Below are positions 11,273-19,512 of a stretch of 64,000 nt of DNA, piece by piece (the stretch's first letter is position 1; each line of letters begins with the position of its first letter). Position numbers and translations under genes: made by a program. The DNA lies in the NCBI RefSeq assembly GCF_030816895.1, contig NZ_JAUSYL010000001.1, forward strand, positions 1,364,001-1,428,000, given 5' to 3'. The stretch is from Clavibacter sp. B3I6. GTDB taxonomy: Bacteria; Actinomycetota; Actinomycetes; Actinomycetales; Microbacteriaceae. A model generated the notes under the pieces. The model ran no database searches. It saw only the letters and a program-made list of their open reading frames with translations, and was not told the origin of the DNA.

Positions 11273-11311
11273 CTGTTTCTCCCTGGGCACCGGGGCAGGG
11301 GGCCGGTGCCG

Positions 11312-11367
11312 ATATGTAGAGAGTAACGACGGGTCCGACGAGTGCATGCCCCTGTTCGCCGTGGGCG
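11312..11367 (-). promoter_or_regulatory. clpC promoter with ClgR-like box
   Basis: TACATAT on the minus strand (11318-11312) is a possible -10. The plus strand at 11354-11367 reads GTTCGC-CGTGG-GCG, which equals the GTTCGC-N5-GCG form described for ClgR, the actinobacterial activator of clp genes. The box would centre roughly 55 bp before the start of transcription, a good activator position. Confidence 0.55.
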
Positions 11368-11431
11368 TGACGCGATGCGGGAGGCGGCGGATGCGGCCCG
11401 TGACGGACGCCCGATCGCGGGGCCGGTGGGG

Positions 11432-11614
11432 CTACCGGTCGGCGTCGGCGGCGGGCATGCCCATGCGGGCGCGCTCCTTCGCCTCGATGGCGGCGTAGGC
11501 CTCGCGCTCCTGCTTGTCCGCCTGGATGACCGCCCGCATGATGATCCAGAAGATCAGACCCACGCCGAGGGTGGGGAGGAGCGACCAGATCGCGCTCACC
11601 CAGAAAGCATCCAT
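11432..11614 (-). CDS. Small membrane protein, 60 residues
   Basis: MDAFWVSAIWSLLPTLGVGL starts a single hydrophobic segment (about residues 5-30), followed by a charged helical tail (IQADKQEREAYAAIEAKERA). I do not recognise a named family. It would be an integral membrane protein with a cytosolic tail. It is the last gene of the lysS side of the long operon, 21 bp after another tiny membrane protein, and clpC lies further along on the same strand. Confidence 0.75.
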   Translation of the reverse strand: MDAFWVSAIWSLLPTLGVGLIFWIIMRAVIQADKQEREAYAAIEAKERARMGMPAADADR

Positions 11615-11635
11615 GCGAGAAGGATACGCCGCGCT

Positions 11636-11761
11636 CTACGTGAGGATGCCGACGAGGCCCTGCACGATGAAGGCGACGGCGATGCCGCCCACGATGATCC
11701 ACAGCGCGTAGCGCGCGGTGGTGGGCTTCTTGGGGTCGGTGCCGTTCGGGCCGAGGGGCAT
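11636..11761 (-). CDS. Very small membrane protein, 41 residues
   Basis: The reading frame from ATG 11761 encodes MPLGPNGTDPKKPTTARYAL, then a hydrophobic segment (WIIVGGIAVAFIVQGLVGIL) and stops at TAG 11638-11636. The start is 7 bp after the lysS stop, so translation is probably coupled. Hydrophilic N-terminus plus one membrane segment resembles short proteins seen beside lysS in related bacteria (from memory). Function unknown. Confidence 0.65.
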   Translation of the reverse strand: MPLGPNGTDPKKPTTARYALWIIVGGIAVAFIVQGLVGILT

Positions 11762-11768
11762 GCGGTGC

Positions 11769-13304
11769 CTACTTCACTAGGGGGAACAGGATGGTCTCGC
11801 GGATGCCGAGGCCGGTGATGGCCATGAGGAGCCGGTCGACCCCCATGCCCATGCCGCCCGACGGCGGCATGCCGTGCTCGAGCGCGCGGAGGAACTCCTC
11901 GTCGAGCGGCATGGCCTCGTCGTCGCCGCGCGCCGACTGGCGGGCCTGGTCGACGAAGCGCTCGCGCTGCACGACAGGATCCACGAGCTCGGAGTAGCCG
12001 GTGGCCAGCTCGAAGCCGCGGATGTAGAGGTCCCACTTCTCGACGACGCCCTCGATGGAGCGGTGCGCGCGCGTGAGCGGCGACGTCTCCACGGGGAAGT
12101 CGAGGACGAAGGTGGGGCGCTCGAGGCCGCCCTTCACGAAGTGCTCCCAGAGCTCCTCGACGAGCTTGCCGTGCGTGCTGAGCGGCACGACGACGCCCTC
12201 GCGGTCGGCGATCGCCTGGAGCTCGTCGACGGTCGTCGCGGGGGTGACCTCGACGCCGGCCGCCTCGCTGAGGGAGCCGTACATCGAGATGCGGTCCCAC
12301 TCGCCGCCGAGGTCGTACTCCGTGCCGTCGGCCCACGTGACCACGTGGCTGCCGGCGACCGCCATCGCCGCGTCCTGCACGAGGGTCTGCGTGAGCTCGG
12401 CGATGGAGGTGTAGTCGCCGTACGCCTCGTACGCCTCGAGCATCGCGAACTCGGGGCTGTGCGTGCTGTCGGCGCCCTCGTTGCGGAAGTTGCGGTTGAT
12501 CTCGAAGACGCGGTCGATGCCGCCGACGACCGCGCGCTTGAGGTACAGCTCGGGCGCGATGCGGAGGTACATCTCGGTGTCGAAGGCGTTGGAGTGCGTG
12601 ACGAAGGGGCGCGCGGAGGCACCGCCGTGCATCACCTGCAGCATGGGCGTCTCCACCTCGACGTAGCCGCGCTGGCGGAACGTCTCGCGCATGGAGGCGT
12701 TGACCTTCGCGCGGTCGAGGACGTTCTTGCGGGCCTGGTCGCGGACGATGAGGTCGAGGTAGCGGCTGCGGACCCGGGTCTCGTCGGAGAGCTCCGAGTG
12801 CAGGTTCGGCAGGGGCAGCAGCGCCTTCGACGCGATGCGCCACTCGGCGGCCATGACCGACAGCTCGCCCTTGCGGCTCGCGATGACGCGGCCCGCGACG
12901 AAGACGTGGTCGCCCAGGTCGACGAGCTCCTTCCAGGCCGCGAGCGCGTCCTCGCCGACCTCGGCGAGCGAGATCATGGCCTGGATGCGCGTGCCGTCGC
13001 CCGCCTGGAGCGTGGCGAAGCAGAGCTTGCCGGTGTTGCGGAAGTGGACGACGCGGCCGGCGATGCCCACCACGTGGTCGGTCTCCACGCCGGGCTCGAG
13101 GTGGCCGAACTCCGCGCGGACCGCCGGGATCGTCGTCGTGACGGGCACGTGCACGGGGTACGCGCCGTCGCCGGGGCCGCCCTGGGCCTCGAGGCGGGCG
13201 CGCTTGGCGAGGCGCACGGCCTTCTGCTCGGCGATGTCCTCGACGGACTCCTCCACGGCGGCGGGCGTCGGGGTGGTCGCGGGCGTTGACGGGCTGTCGG
13301 TCAT
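11769..13304 (-). CDS. lysS: Lysyl-tRNA synthetase, class II
   Basis: 511 residues from ATG 13304. An OB-fold anticodon-binding domain (about 60-190, RVVHFRNTGKLCFATLQAGD) precedes the class II catalytic core. Motif 1 is GYVEVETPML, motif 2 FRNEGADSTHSPEF, and motif 3 GMGMGVDRLLM near the C-terminus. It charges tRNA-Lys in the cytosol. Lys-specific residues are consistent (HGGASARPFVTHSNAFD). It lies downstream of panC with a 135-bp gap, so a local promoter is possible. Confidence 0.98.
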   Translation of the reverse strand: MTDSPSTPATTPTPAAVEESVEDIAEQKAVRLAKRARLEAQGGPGDGAYPVHVPVTTTIPAVRAEFGHLEPGVETDHVVGIAGRVVHFRNTGKLCFATLQAGDGTRIQAMISLAEVGEDALAAWKELVDLGDHVFVAGRVIASRKGELSVMAAEWRIASKALLPLPNLHSELSDETRVRSRYLDLIVRDQARKNVLDRAKVNASMRETFRQRGYVEVETPMLQVMHGGASARPFVTHSNAFDTEMYLRIAPELYLKRAVVGGIDRVFEINRNFRNEGADSTHSPEFAMLEAYEAYGDYTSIAELTQTLVQDAAMAVAGSHVVTWADGTEYDLGGEWDRISMYGSLSEAAGVEVTPATTVDELQAIADREGVVVPLSTHGKLVEELWEHFVKGGLERPTFVLDFPVETSPLTRAHRSIEGVVEKWDLYIRGFELATGYSELVDPVVQRERFVDQARQSARGDDEAMPLDEEFLRALEHGMPPSGGMGMGVDRLLMAITGLGIRETILFPLVK

Positions 13305-13439
13305 GTGCGGGCGGATCCTCGCGGGTCGAAGGGGCGTGCGGCCGAGCGGCCTCCCCACGATTCTCGCAGGTGCGGGCGGCGGCCCGGGGACGCCGGGCGG
13401 GCGGATGCCGGGACGCCGGCGCCCGGGGTCGGACGCGGG

Positions 13440-14318
13440 TCAGGCGATGACGACGGCCTGGTTGTCGATGAGGCGCGTGCTGCCGACCCGGGCCGCGATG
13501 ACGGCGAGCGCGACGCCGCGGAAGCCGTCGTCCACCGACTCGAACGTCGTGGGGTCCACCACCTGGAAGTAGTCGAGGGCGACGGCGGGCTCCCCCATCA
13601 CGACGGACTGGGCGGCGGCGATGACGGCGTCGATGCCGCGGGAGCCGGCGCTCTCGGCGGCCTCCAGGGCGGCCGGGATGACGCGCGCCGCACGCCGCTC
13701 GCGGTCGTCGAGGTAGCGGTTGCGGCTCGACAGCGCCAGGCCGTCGGGCTCGCGCACGGTCTCGAGGGCCTCGATGCGCACGGGGAGGTCGAGGTCCCGG
13801 ACCATGCGGCGGACGAGGTGCAGCTGCTGGGCGTCCTTCCGGCCGAACGTGGCGACGTCGGGCGCGACGATGTGGAGGAGCTTCGCCACGACGGTGAGCA
13901 TGCCGTCGAAGTGGCCGGGGCGGGAGCGGCCCTCGAGCGTGAGCGCGACGGATCCGCCCGTGACGCGGGTGCGCGCGGGTCCGTCCGGGTACATCTCGGC
14001 CGCGGACGGCGCGAAGACGAGGTCGACGCCCGTCGCGGCGAGCGCCTCGACGTCGGCGTCGAGCGTGCGCGGGTAGGCGTCGAGGTCCTCGCCGGCGCCG
14101 AACTGCAGCGGGTTGACGAAGATCGACACCACGACGAGCGAGCCGAGCTCGCGGGCGCGGCGGGCGTGGGCGAGGTGGCCCTCGTGCAGCGCGCCCATGG
14201 TGGGCACCAGGACGACGACGGCCTCGTCGCCGGCGGCGGTGCGGGCTGCGCGGTGCTCGCGGACGCGGGTGCGCAGCTCGGCGATGCCGGTGACGACGGT
14301 GGGCGCGGGGATCGTCAT
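13440..14318 (-). CDS. panC: Pantothenate synthetase
   Basis: 292 residues. The nucleotide-binding signature PTMGALHEGHLAHAR is near residue 38, followed by VSIFVNPLQFGAGEDLDAYP and the conserved SSRNRYL. It joins pantoate and beta-alanine with ATP to make pantothenate, the CoA precursor, in the cytosol. It sits directly after a DUF2520 Rossmann protein, a pairing common in actinobacteria. No panB or panD is in the window. Confidence 0.97.
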   Translation of the reverse strand: MTIPAPTVVTGIAELRTRVREHRAARTAAGDEAVVVLVPTMGALHEGHLAHARRARELGSLVVVSIFVNPLQFGAGEDLDAYPRTLDADVEALAATGVDLVFAPSAAEMYPDGPARTRVTGGSVALTLEGRSRPGHFDGMLTVVAKLLHIVAPDVATFGRKDAQQLHLVRRMVRDLDLPVRIEALETVREPDGLALSSRNRYLDDRERRAARVIPAALEAAESAGSRGIDAVIAAAQSVVMGEPAVALDYFQVVDPTTFESVDDGFRGVALAVIAARVGSTRLIDNQAVVIA

Positions 14319-14360
14319 GCCTTCGGTGCTCCTCGGGGCTCGGGACGCGGACGCACCAGG

Positions 14361-15122
14361 TTAGTGCGCGTCGGGATCCTCGTCCGTCGGCAGGGGCACG
14401 TCCCGTGTGGTGAGGCGCGCGCCGCCCGCCGGGGAGGAGCGGCGGAGCGCGTCGTCCACGGCCGAGCGGATCAGCGGGCCGAGCACGCGGCCGGGCTCCT
14501 CGACGCCGATGCCCGCGAGGAGGCCGGTGGCCTGGTCGACGATGGCGGTGGAGAAGGTGGTGGCGGTCGCGATGGCCTCCGCGTAGGCGGCGCGGTCCCG
14601 CTCCTCCACCACGACGGGCTCCCCGCCCATCTCCACCACGAGCACCTGCGCGATGGGGAGGACGGGCGCGGGCGCGGTCACGGCGAACCAGCTGTCCACC
14701 ATGCGGCTCAGGTCCATGCTCGTGCCGGTGAACGACATCGCCGGGTGGATGGCGAGCGGGATGATGCCGGCGGCGAACGCCGGGGCGAGCACCTGGATCC
14801 CGTGCGCGGCGGACGTGTGCATCACGAGCTGGCCCGCCTGCCACGCCCCCGTCGCGGCGAGGCCCTGGACGAGGCCGGGCAGCTCGGCGTCGGGGACCGC
14901 GAGGACCACGAGCTCGCTGCGCTCCACGATCTCGGGGATCTCGAGCAGGGGGACGTCCGGCAGCATCGCCTCCGCGCGCTCGCGGCTCGACTCGGAGACC
15001 GCGGAGATGCCCGTGATGGCGTGGCCGGCGCCCGCGAGGGCCATGCCGATGACGGGGCCGACGCGGCCCGCGCCGATGATCCCGACGCCGAGGCGGCCGG
15101 AACGCTGGGACGGGACGGTCAT
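14361..15122 (-). CDS. Rossmann-fold DUF2520 oxidoreductase-like protein
   Basis: 253 residues from ATG 15122, which overlaps the upstream stop by 4 bp and has GGAGG before it. The N-terminal dinucleotide-binding motif is GVGIIGAGRVGPVIG, followed by LVVLAVPDAEL. The C-terminal helical part (about 130-250) matches the DUF2520 arrangement with IHPAMSFTG. The fold is that of 6-phosphogluconate dehydrogenase-like or ketopantoate-reductase-like enzymes. Its position before panC makes a link to pantothenate synthesis attractive, but the reaction is not known. Confidence 0.85.
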   Translation of the reverse strand: MTVPSQRSGRLGVGIIGAGRVGPVIGMALAGAGHAITGISAVSESSRERAEAMLPDVPLLEIPEIVERSELVVLAVPDAELPGLVQGLAATGAWQAGQLVMHTSAAHGIQVLAPAFAAGIIPLAIHPAMSFTGTSMDLSRMVDSWFAVTAPAPVLPIAQVLVVEMGGEPVVVEERDRAAYAEAIATATTFSTAIVDQATGLLAGIGVEEPGRVLGPLIRSAVDDALRRSSPAGGARLTTRDVPLPTDEDPDAH

Positions 15123-16900
15123 GCGGGGTCCTCCGGGGTGGAGCGGTGATGGGGGGCGTCGGGGGCGGGAGCGGGATCGGGATCGGGATCGGGATCGGGA
15201 TCGGGAGCGACTATCGCGGACTCGGGTGCCGACCCCGGCGCCGGCCAGCTCGCGCTCTCGGCGCCCCAGCGCGCCGACGTGTCCGAGCGGGCGGACGCCA
15301 CGGCGGCCGCGACGAGGCGGGTCGCGAGGTCCACGCCCGTGGCGCGGTCGATGGCCCCGAGGCGCGTGTCGACGGGACCGGCGACCGTGGCGGCGCGCAC
15401 GGACACGAGGTCGAGCCGGCGCTCGACCGGGCCCTGGCCGAGGTCGACGCCCTGCGTGCGGGCGTGCGGCACCACGACGAGGCGGCGCCAGATCACGCCG
15501 CGGCGCACGAGGAACGCCGAGTCGTCGACCGCGAAGCCGGTGCGGCGCCAGGAGAAGGGCCGGAGGAGGCGCGCCCGCCGCGGCGAGGTGGTGAAGCCGT
15601 CGTCCGTGCCGCCGCGGCCGGTCATGCCGGTGTCGATGAGCGCGAGGGCGTCCTCCCCCACCAGGTGCGGGAGGACGAGGCCGAGGACGCGGTCGACGTC
15701 GCCCCGGTCTCCCACCGGGAGGATCGACGTGTTCTGCTGCCCGGCCGCGCCCGGCGCGGAGGAGTGCGAGGCGCGCGTGATGCGGATCTCCCACCAGCCC
15801 GCCGCGCGCCAGAGGAGCGGCTGCACGACCTCGACCGCGTGGATCCGGCCCGGCGGGATCGTGTCATTGCTCGTGGAGAGCAGGCCGAAGCCGACGCGCA
15901 CCCCGTCGGGCGTGCCGGCGACGCTGTAGCGCAGCGAGCGGGTGATGCGGCGGACGAAGAAGCCGGCGGAGCCGAGGAGCGTCGGCAGCAGCGGCACGAG
16001 GAGGTACCAGGCCTCGAAGCGCACGATGAGCGGGATGCCGACCACCACGAACAGCACGAGCAGCACGGTGGGCGCGGACAGGAGCACGGCGCCGACGAGG
16101 CGCGGGAGAGGGATCCGCACGACCGACTGCGGCGGTGCGGCGTCGGGGTCGAGCTCGGGCGCGAGGAAGTCGTCGACCCGGGAGCCCACGAAGCCGCGCG
16201 CGGCGGCGCCCGGGGCCGCGGGGGCGGCTCCGGCCGCCTCGGCGCGGGCACCCGACGCGAGGCGGAGGACGCGCAGCCGGAACGCGTCGGCGTCGCGCGA
16301 GCGGAGGTACTGCAGCGGGAGGTTCGCGTCGTTCCCCGCGACCTGGATCTCGAGCTTGGCCGCGCCGATCAGCCGCGCCACGAGGGGCCGGGTGATGTTG
16401 ACGCCCTGGATCCGGTCGAGCCGCGCCCGCCGGTTCGTGCGCGACAGGATGCCGCTGCGCACCTCGACGGTCTCCTCGGTGACGCGGAACGTGTGCATGC
16501 GCCACGACAGGTAGGAGACGCCGACCGCGAGGAGCGTGAACGCCAGGAGGGCGAGGAGGACCCAGACCAGGCTGCCGGACTCGACGAGCCACGGGAGGAG
16601 GTCGCCCTCCCCGTCGCCCTGCTCCCGGCCGGGCACGAAGCGCTCCACGAGCTGCTCGCGGAGCGACGAGACGAGGAAGCCGATGGCGACGAGGAACACG
16701 ACGCCGCCGCGGAGGACGGGCGTGGCGGGGTGGAGCCGGTGCCAGCCGCCGTCGGTGAGCTCCTCGGCGGCGCGCGCCTCGGCGGCGGGGACGGTGGCGG
16801 CGGGGACGTCCGCGGCGCCCCGGACGGGATCGCCCGCGGGCGACGCGCTCTCCGGCACGGGGCCGTCGGGCCGCGGACCCTCGGGCGCCTGGTCGGTCAC
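15119..16900 (-). CDS. Membrane protein with repeated bacterial PH domains (YdbT-like)
   Basis: 593 residues from GTG 16900, which overlaps the upstream stop (GTGA). Two N-terminal hydrophobic segments (about 65-85 and 108-130) precede a bPH2 domain (FRVTEETVEVRSGILSRTNR, RLDRIQGVNITRPLVARLIG). Two more membrane segments (~220-270) precede a second bPH2 copy (SLRYSVAGTPDGVRVGFGLL), and a third partial copy follows near 460 (AFLVRRGVIWRRLVVVPHAR). The tail holds an Asp-Pro run encoded by a GATCGG repeat. The family has no firm function; some members are linked to bacteriocin or stress resistance. It pairs with the smaller bPH2 gene upstream, as YdbS and YdbT do. Confidence 0.85.
   Translation of the reverse strand: MTDQAPEGPRPDGPVPESASPAGDPVRGAADVPAATVPAAEARAAEELTDGGWHRLHPATPVLRGGVVFLVAIGFLVSSLREQLVERFVPGREQGDGEGDLLPWLVESGSLVWVLLALLAFTLLAVGVSYLSWRMHTFRVTEETVEVRSGILSRTNRRARLDRIQGVNITRPLVARLIGAAKLEIQVAGNDANLPLQYLRSRDADAFRLRVLRLASGARAEAAGAAPAAPGAAARGFVGSRVDDFLAPELDPDAAPPQSVVRIPLPRLVGAVLLSAPTVLLVLFVVVGIPLIVRFEAWYLLVPLLPTLLGSAGFFVRRITRSLRYSVAGTPDGVRVGFGLLSTSNDTIPPGRIHAVEVVQPLLWRAAGWWEIRITRASHSSAPGAAGQQNTSILPVGDRGDVDRVLGLVLPHLVGEDALALIDTGMTGRGGTDDGFTTSPRRARLLRPFSWRRTGFAVDDSAFLVRRGVIWRRLVVVPHARTQGVDLGQGPVERRLDLVSVRAATVAGPVDTRLGAIDRATGVDLATRLVAAAVASARSDTSARWGAESASWPAPGSAPESAIVAPDPDPDPDPDPAPAPDAPHHRSTPEDPA
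15175..15204. repeat. Tandem hexanucleotide repeat (GATCGG)5
   Basis: Five exact GATCGG units lie in the 3' end of the bPH2 gene and encode alternating Asp-Pro on the minus strand. Changes in copy number would keep the frame. Confidence 0.9.
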
Positions 16901-17385
16901 AGCCCGGCCCGGCGCGTCTCGGCCAGGGCCACCAGGTGGTCGCGGAGCTCCTCGGCGTCCTCGACCGTGAGGCCGGGGATCTGGATGCTCGCGGACGCCG
17001 CGGCCGTCACGAGCTTGAGGTCGGCGAGGCCGAGGAGGCGGCCGACGGGGCCGCGCGTGATGTCGACCAGCTGCATCCGGCCGTAGGGCACGGCGACGAT
17101 GCGGGTCCACATGATGCCGCGGCGGAAGACGAGGTCGTCCTCGCGCAGCTGGTACCCCATGGCGCGCACGCGGCGCGGGACGACGACCAGGGTCACCACG
17201 AGCTCGACGAGCGCGGCCGCTCCCAGCACGACCGGCAGCCAGACGGGCGCCTCGACCGAGGCGAGGAACGCGGCGACGCCGCCGAGGACGAGTGCGGTGA
17301 TCAGGCCGCCCACCAGCTCGACGCCGACGAGGCGCGGGGAGACGCGGCGCCACAGGACGCCGTGCGGGTCGACGTTCGCGGTCAC
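16897..17385 (-). CDS. bPH2 domain membrane protein (YdbS-like)
   Basis: 162 residues with two hydrophobic segments (about 20-42 and 48-70), then a bPH2 domain (MGYQLREDDLVFRRGIMWTR, AVPYGRMQLVDITRGPVGRL). This is the short partner of the larger bPH2 protein next to it; the two genes overlap by 4 bp. The pair probably forms a membrane complex, but the role is not established. Confidence 0.88.
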   Translation of the reverse strand: MTANVDPHGVLWRRVSPRLVGVELVGGLITALVLGGVAAFLASVEAPVWLPVVLGAAALVELVVTLVVVPRRVRAMGYQLREDDLVFRRGIMWTRIVAVPYGRMQLVDITRGPVGRLLGLADLKLVTAAASASIQIPGLTVEDAEELRDHLVALAETRRAGL

Positions 17386-17413
17386 GGTGCTCCTCGGCTG
17401 GTGCTGCGGCGGA

Positions 17414-17896
17414 CTACGAGAGCTCGCGCGCCGGATCGCCGGGGCGCGGGCCGTCCCGGTCGTCGGGCGGGACCGTGCACCAGTGCTCGGCGACCAGCCC
17501 GGCGACGAGGAGGACGACGGCTCCCACCGTACCGGCCACGGCGAGCCCGACGGAGGACGCGCCGGGCAGCACGGGCCGCGCCAGCAGGAAGGCGAGCACG
17601 CCTCCGGTGACCCCCGCGAGCAGCGCCCCCGCGAGCGCCGACGCCTTGGCCAGCAGCACCACCCGGGTGGCGCGGAACGGGTCGACGCGACCGGGGGTCC
17701 GGCCGAGCGTGGAGCGGCGGATGGGCCGGGCGAGGGCCAGCAGCACGATCCCGACGATGAGGAGGGTCGCGCCGAGCGTCAGCGGCGGGACGAGGAGCGG
17801 CCGACCGCTCATGACGAGCGCGTTCTCGGCGAACCAGCCGACGGCGGCGCCCGCGATGAGGAGGGCGATGAGGGTCGTGGTGCGCGTGCGGGTCAT
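17414..17896 (-). CDS. DUF3180 membrane protein
   Basis: 160 residues with four hydrophobic segments (near 8-28, 35-55, 82-105 and 112-135). The N-terminal TTLIALLIAGAAVGWFAENA and the overall layout fit DUF3180, an actinobacterial family regularly found just after folK. Its start overlaps the folBK stop by 4 bp. Function unknown. Confidence 0.85.
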   Translation of the reverse strand: MTRTRTTTLIALLIAGAAVGWFAENALVMSGRPLLVPPLTLGATLLIVGIVLLALARPIRRSTLGRTPGRVDPFRATRVVLLAKASALAGALLAGVTGGVLAFLLARPVLPGASSVGLAVAGTVGAVVLLVAGLVAEHWCTVPPDDRDGPRPGDPARELS

Positions 17897-18801
17897 CGGC
17901 CGGCCTCCGGGGACGCGGCGTCGGCGGCAGCGGCCGCGTCGGCGCCCTCGAGGGCGGCGAGCAGCGCGTCGACGCGGCCGTGGCCGGGCAGCTCGGCGTC
18001 GGGGTCCGCCCGCAGCCAGGGACCCAGCACGAAGGCGCGCTCGGCCGCGCGCGGGTGCGGCAGCGTGAGCCGGTCGTCGTGGATCCGCGCGTCGCCGTAC
18101 GCGACGACGTCGAGGTCGATCGTGCGGTCGCCCCAGCGCTCGGCGCGGACGCGGCCGAGGTCGCGCTCGATCGCGGCGAGGGCGTCGAGGAGCGCGTGCG
18201 GTCCGATGGCCGCGTCCACCAGCGCGACGCCGTTGAGGTAGCCGGGCTTCGTCGGGTCCTCCCCCGCGGGCGTCACGGCGACGGACTCCACGAGATCGGA
18301 GGCGCGCACGACGCGGAGGCCGGGCACGCGGTCGACGAGCTCGAGGGCGCGCTCGATGGTCGCCCGCCGGTCGCCGAGGTTGGATCCCACGGCCACGACC
18401 GCGCGCACGGTCGCGCCGGGGGCGGGGAGGGTCGACGCGCGCTCGATCACCACGGCCACGTCGTCGAAGGGCACGGCGATGGGCGCGTCCGGCTTGTGGA
18501 CCGTGACGCGCACGGAGCGCGCGACGCGATGGGCGAGCACCACGCCGGCCACGCGCTCGGCGAGCGTCTCGATGAGGTCGACGGGATCCCGCTCGGCGGC
18601 CGCGGCGACCTCCTCGGCGAGCTCGCCGTAGTGCAGCGTGCGGGCCAGCTCGTCGCTGCCGCCCGCGGGCGCGAGGTCGAGCGCCACCTCGAGGTCGATC
18701 ACGAACGGCTGGCCGTCGCGGCGCTCGGCCGCGAACACGCCGTGGTGGGCGTGGACGCGCAGCCCGGTGAGGAGGATGCGGTCGCGCGGGGCGAAGGTCA
18801 C
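17893..18801 (-). CDS. folBK: Fused dihydroneopterin aldolase / HPPK (FolB-FolK)
   Basis: 302 residues from GTG 18801, overlapping the upstream stop by 4 bp. Residues ~1-120 are FolB (DRILLTGLRVHAHHGVFAAE, the conserved GxxxxHGV region, and TLAERVAGVVL). Residues ~125-290 are FolK (VVAVGSNLGDRRATIERALE, then RWGDRTIDLDVVAYGD, LPHPRAAERAFVLGPW). The fused enzyme would convert dihydroneopterin to hydroxymethyl-dihydropterin and then to its diphosphate, two consecutive steps before FolP. folE and folP are upstream, so the pterin branch of folate synthesis is complete here apart from the phosphatase step. Confidence 0.95.
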   Translation of the reverse strand: MTFAPRDRILLTGLRVHAHHGVFAAERRDGQPFVIDLEVALDLAPAGGSDELARTLHYGELAEEVAAAAERDPVDLIETLAERVAGVVLAHRVARSVRVTVHKPDAPIAVPFDDVAVVIERASTLPAPGATVRAVVAVGSNLGDRRATIERALELVDRVPGLRVVRASDLVESVAVTPAGEDPTKPGYLNGVALVDAAIGPHALLDALAAIERDLGRVRAERWGDRTIDLDVVAYGDARIHDDRLTLPHPRAAERAFVLGPWLRADPDAELPGHGRVDALLAALEGADAAAAADAASPEAGR

Positions 18802-19508
18802 CACGAGCGGCCCACGACGATGGACGGGAGGTCGCCCGGGTCGGCCGGGTCGTACCAGAGCGGCAGCTTCCCGCCGACGGACGGCAGCAGGCGGTCGGCC
18901 GTGGTGACCGTGCGCGTGACGTGGTGGTCGCGGCCGTCGGCGTCGGTGAAGGCGACCGTGAGGCGCGCGCGGACGGCGTCGCCGGACCCGTCGAGCCGCT
19001 GCACGGCCGTGACGATCGCGGAGGTGCGGCGTCCGGTCTCGGTGACGCGGCGGGCGGTGGCGGCGAGCCGGGTCACGCGGCGCTGGACCACGGCCCAGGC
19101 CACCGCGGCGGCGATCCCGAGCACGGCGAGCACGGCGGCCACGACGCCGAGGACGGCATGCGACGCGTCGCCCTCGACCGGGGCGGAGGAGAACGGCAGG
19201 GCGCCCACGATGCCGAGGGCGGCGCCGAGCAGCACGACGGCGGTGGGCCACAGCACGGCGCCCACGGTGGTGAGCACGGGCGACAGCAGCACGACGGACG
19301 CGTAGACGGCGCCGAGGGATCCGACGAGCCCCAGCACGACCGCGACGGCCTTGGCGACCACGACGCCCGCACCCGCTCCCGCGGCCACGTCGGCCGCGAG
19401 GGTCAGACCGACGCCGAGGAGGACGGACGCCACGAGCGCGGCGACCGCGATGCGCACGAGCACCGCCTGCGGGGAGACGACGACACGGTCCTGGCTCACG
19501 GCGCTCAT
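18798..19508 (-). CDS. Membrane protein of unknown function within the folate operon
   Basis: 236 residues. Four hydrophobic segments (about 18-40, 50-75, 82-105 and 118-142) are followed by a soluble C-terminal domain with beta character (RARLTVAFTDADGRDHHVTR, then LPLWYDPADPGDL). The C-terminal pattern, ending in a YDPxDP motif, resembles DUF3592-type domains. It lies between folP (4-bp gap) and folBK (4-bp overlap), so it must be co-transcribed with folate genes. No folate-related motif is seen. The role is unknown. Confidence 0.8.
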   Translation of the reverse strand: MSAVSQDRVVVSPQAVLVRIAVAALVASVLLGVGLTLAADVAAGAGAGVVVAKAVAVVLGLVGSLGAVYASVVLLSPVLTTVGAVLWPTAVVLLGAALGIVGALPFSSAPVEGDASHAVLGVVAAVLAVLGIAAAVAWAVVQRRVTRLAATARRVTETGRRTSAIVTAVQRLDGSGDAVRARLTVAFTDADGRDHHVTRTVTTADRLLPSVGGKLPLWYDPADPGDLPSIVVGRSW

Positions 19509-19512
19509 GCTC

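Noticed and set aside
13305..13439. Possible gene between lysS and panC
   Set aside because: The frames crossing it are shadows of the neighbours; the 135 bp look like an ordinary GC-rich spacer, perhaps with a promoter.
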